A DNA stretch of 5,663 nt, from positions 1 through 5,663 of the forward strand of contig CAJXMS010000156.1 in assembly GCA_913056475.1 (NCBI GenBank). Reading direction: 5' to 3'. The translations under genes were made by a program, and so were the position numbers. Below the pieces are notes generated by a model that made no database searches, was not told the DNA's origin, and was given only the letters and a program-made list of their open reading frames with translations. Below, in pieces: positions 4,676-5,663 of the stretch (position 1 is the first letter of the stretch; each line of letters begins with the position of its first letter). The DNA comes from an uncultured Bacteroidota bacterium (GTDB taxonomy: Bacteria; Bacteroidota; Bacteroidia; Flavobacteriales; Schleiferiaceae).

Positions 4676-5663
4676 ATGCACGAAGATTATCTGCAGTATC
4701 TCTGGAAAAACCAGAAGTTTAAGCAAAAAGCTTTACAAACTATTGGGGGAGAAGCGATAGAGGTATATCAAAGAGGTTTCCACAATCATGATGCGGGACC
4801 AGATTTTTTAGAAGCGCAAGTGCGTATCGCAGATCAACTCTGGGCGGGGCAGGTGGAGATCCACTTGCGAAGCTCCGACTGGGAAAAACACGGCCACCAT
4901 AAGGACCCTGCTTATAACAACGTGATCCTCCATGTGGTCTACGAGCATGATCGTTACATCCAGACGGCCAACGGCCTGTGCCCTCCCACGCTAGCGCTTA
5001 AGGACCGGATAGATGAGCATCCTTACTGGCGCTACGAACAGCTGATGCAAAACACCGAAGCAATACCTTGTGCGCGTCAGATTGGTTCGGTGAACCAATT
5101 CACCGTACACCAAATGTTGGAAAGGGCGCTGGTCGAGCGTTTTCAAGAGCGCTCGGGCCGGTTGCGGGAATTACTTGATTATCATCAAGGGGATTGGCAA
5201 AGAGTATTTTATCGCTGGATGGCCTACGGTTTTGGGTTAAAGGTGAATACAGAGCCCATGTTAATGTGGAGCCGCTTGCTTACCCAGTCTGTCCTTCAAA
5301 GATTGGGAAATGATGAATTGGCCACGGAAGCCGTGGGCCTTGGTCTGGCGGGTTTACTGGCAAATCCGGAGGATGTCTATGGCCAACAGCTGCAGAAAGA
5401 ATATCTCTTTCACAAAGCCAAACATCAATGGGGCGAGATGGAAGCCCCGCAGTGGCGTTATGCTCGTTTGCGTCCTCCTTCATTTCCGGAATTGCGGCTG
5501 GTTCAGTTTATTGCGCTTTTCCGGACTTTTCCCGGGCTGCTTTCCCAAGTCTTAGAAACCCATTCCGTAAAAGAGCTTCGCAAACTGCTCCGGCAAGCCC
5601 AGCCCGCCTCTTATTGGCGTGAACATTACCGCCTGGGAAACCCCACCAGCGTACACCCGGCTG
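4676..5663 (+). CDS. DUF2851-family protein (3' end cut by window edge)
   Basis: This gene has 329 open codons from ATG at 4676 to the window end. I recognise it as the DUF2851 family of Bacteroidota (about 420-430 residues, function unknown), so about a quarter is missing. The start is fixed by an in-frame TGA at 4670-4672 and by the family-like N-terminus MHEDYLQYLWK. Conserved-looking blocks are FHNHDAGPDF at 35-44, LWAGQVEIHLRSSDW at 55-69, then His72, Asp77 and Tyr80, and NVILHVVYEHD at 82-92. A mostly helical middle (about 135-290) includes GLLANPEDVYGQQLQKEY, then the basic RYARLRPPSFPELRL. No signal peptide or membrane segment is visible, so it is likely cytoplasmic. Asp43, Glu61 and His63 are arranged like a PD-(D/E)XK nuclease core with His for Lys; this is inference. 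It is divergent from marR. Confidence 0.85.
   Translation, partial: MHEDYLQYLWKNQKFKQKALQTIGGEAIEVYQRGFHNHDAGPDFLEAQVRIADQLWAGQVEIHLRSSDWEKHGHHKDPAYNNVILHVVYEHDRYIQTANGLCPPTLALKDRIDEHPYWRYEQLMQNTEAIPCARQIGSVNQFTVHQMLERALVERFQERSGRLRELLDYHQGDWQRVFYRWMAYGFGLKVNTEPMLMWSRLLTQSVLQRLGNDELATEAVGLGLAGLLANPEDVYGQQLQKEYLFHKAKHQWGEMEAPQWRYARLRPPSFPELRLVQFIALFRTFPGLLSQVLETHSVKELRKLLRQAQPASYWREHYRLGNPTSVHPA
5081..5099. repeat. Perfect 8-bp inverted repeat inside the DUF2851 gene
   Basis: ATTGGTTC and GAACCAAT flank a 3-base spacer (GGT), giving a 19-bp near-palindrome within codons 136-142 (QIGSVNQ). It could form a stable hairpin in DNA or mRNA, or be a protein-binding palindrome. Nothing else in the gene explains it, and chance under coding constraint is possible. 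Confidence 0.6.

Noticed and set aside
5280..5622. Open frames on both strands within the DUF2851 gene
   Set aside because: The frame from 4676 stays open to the window end with family-like motifs, so the others are shadows.

Overview
The window looks like chromosomal core DNA from a Bacteroidota bacterium of roughly balanced base composition; I cannot place it to genus. The evidence is the mix of lipid A biosynthesis (lpxK), a DUF2851-type protein and a small conserved protein, both of which I associate with Bacteroidota. Promoter-like boxes of the TTTG / TAnnTTTG type support this, as does the lack of convincing Shine-Dalgarno sequences before most starts. I see no insertion sequence, phage gene, CRISPR array, rRNA or tRNA.

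Left part (1-3599, minus strand): a tightly packed probable operon read right to left. It runs ABC transporter ATPase, ABC-2-type permease, miaA (tRNA A37 dimethylallyltransferase) and lpxK (tetraacyldisaccharide 4'-kinase, cut by the left edge). Three of the junctions are overlaps or short gaps: ATPase/permease TGATG, permease/miaA 15 bp, miaA/lpxK ATGA. This points to one transcript, with translational coupling at the two overlapping junctions. The ATPase begins at a TTG codon and has Glu where most ABC ATPases have the Q-loop Gln, as seen in bacitracin/lantibiotic-type exporters.

Middle (3600-4581): a 51-bp divergent gap leads into a 97-residue plus-strand gene for a small, probably beta-rich protein of unknown function. 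A convergent 157-bp gap with two inverted repeats follows, then a minus-strand MarR-family regulator. Upstream of marR is the best promoter in the window, TTTG-N21-TATATTTG.

Right part (4582-5663): a 94-bp divergent regulatory gap, then a plus-strand DUF2851-family gene that runs off the right edge after 329 codons. Its first 90 residues carry a D-x17-E-x-H pattern that resembles a PD-(D/E)XK nuclease core. I regard this and the small barrel-like protein as the most interesting leads. Most of the window is ordinary housekeeping sequence, and I found no clear evidence of a novel multi-gene system.
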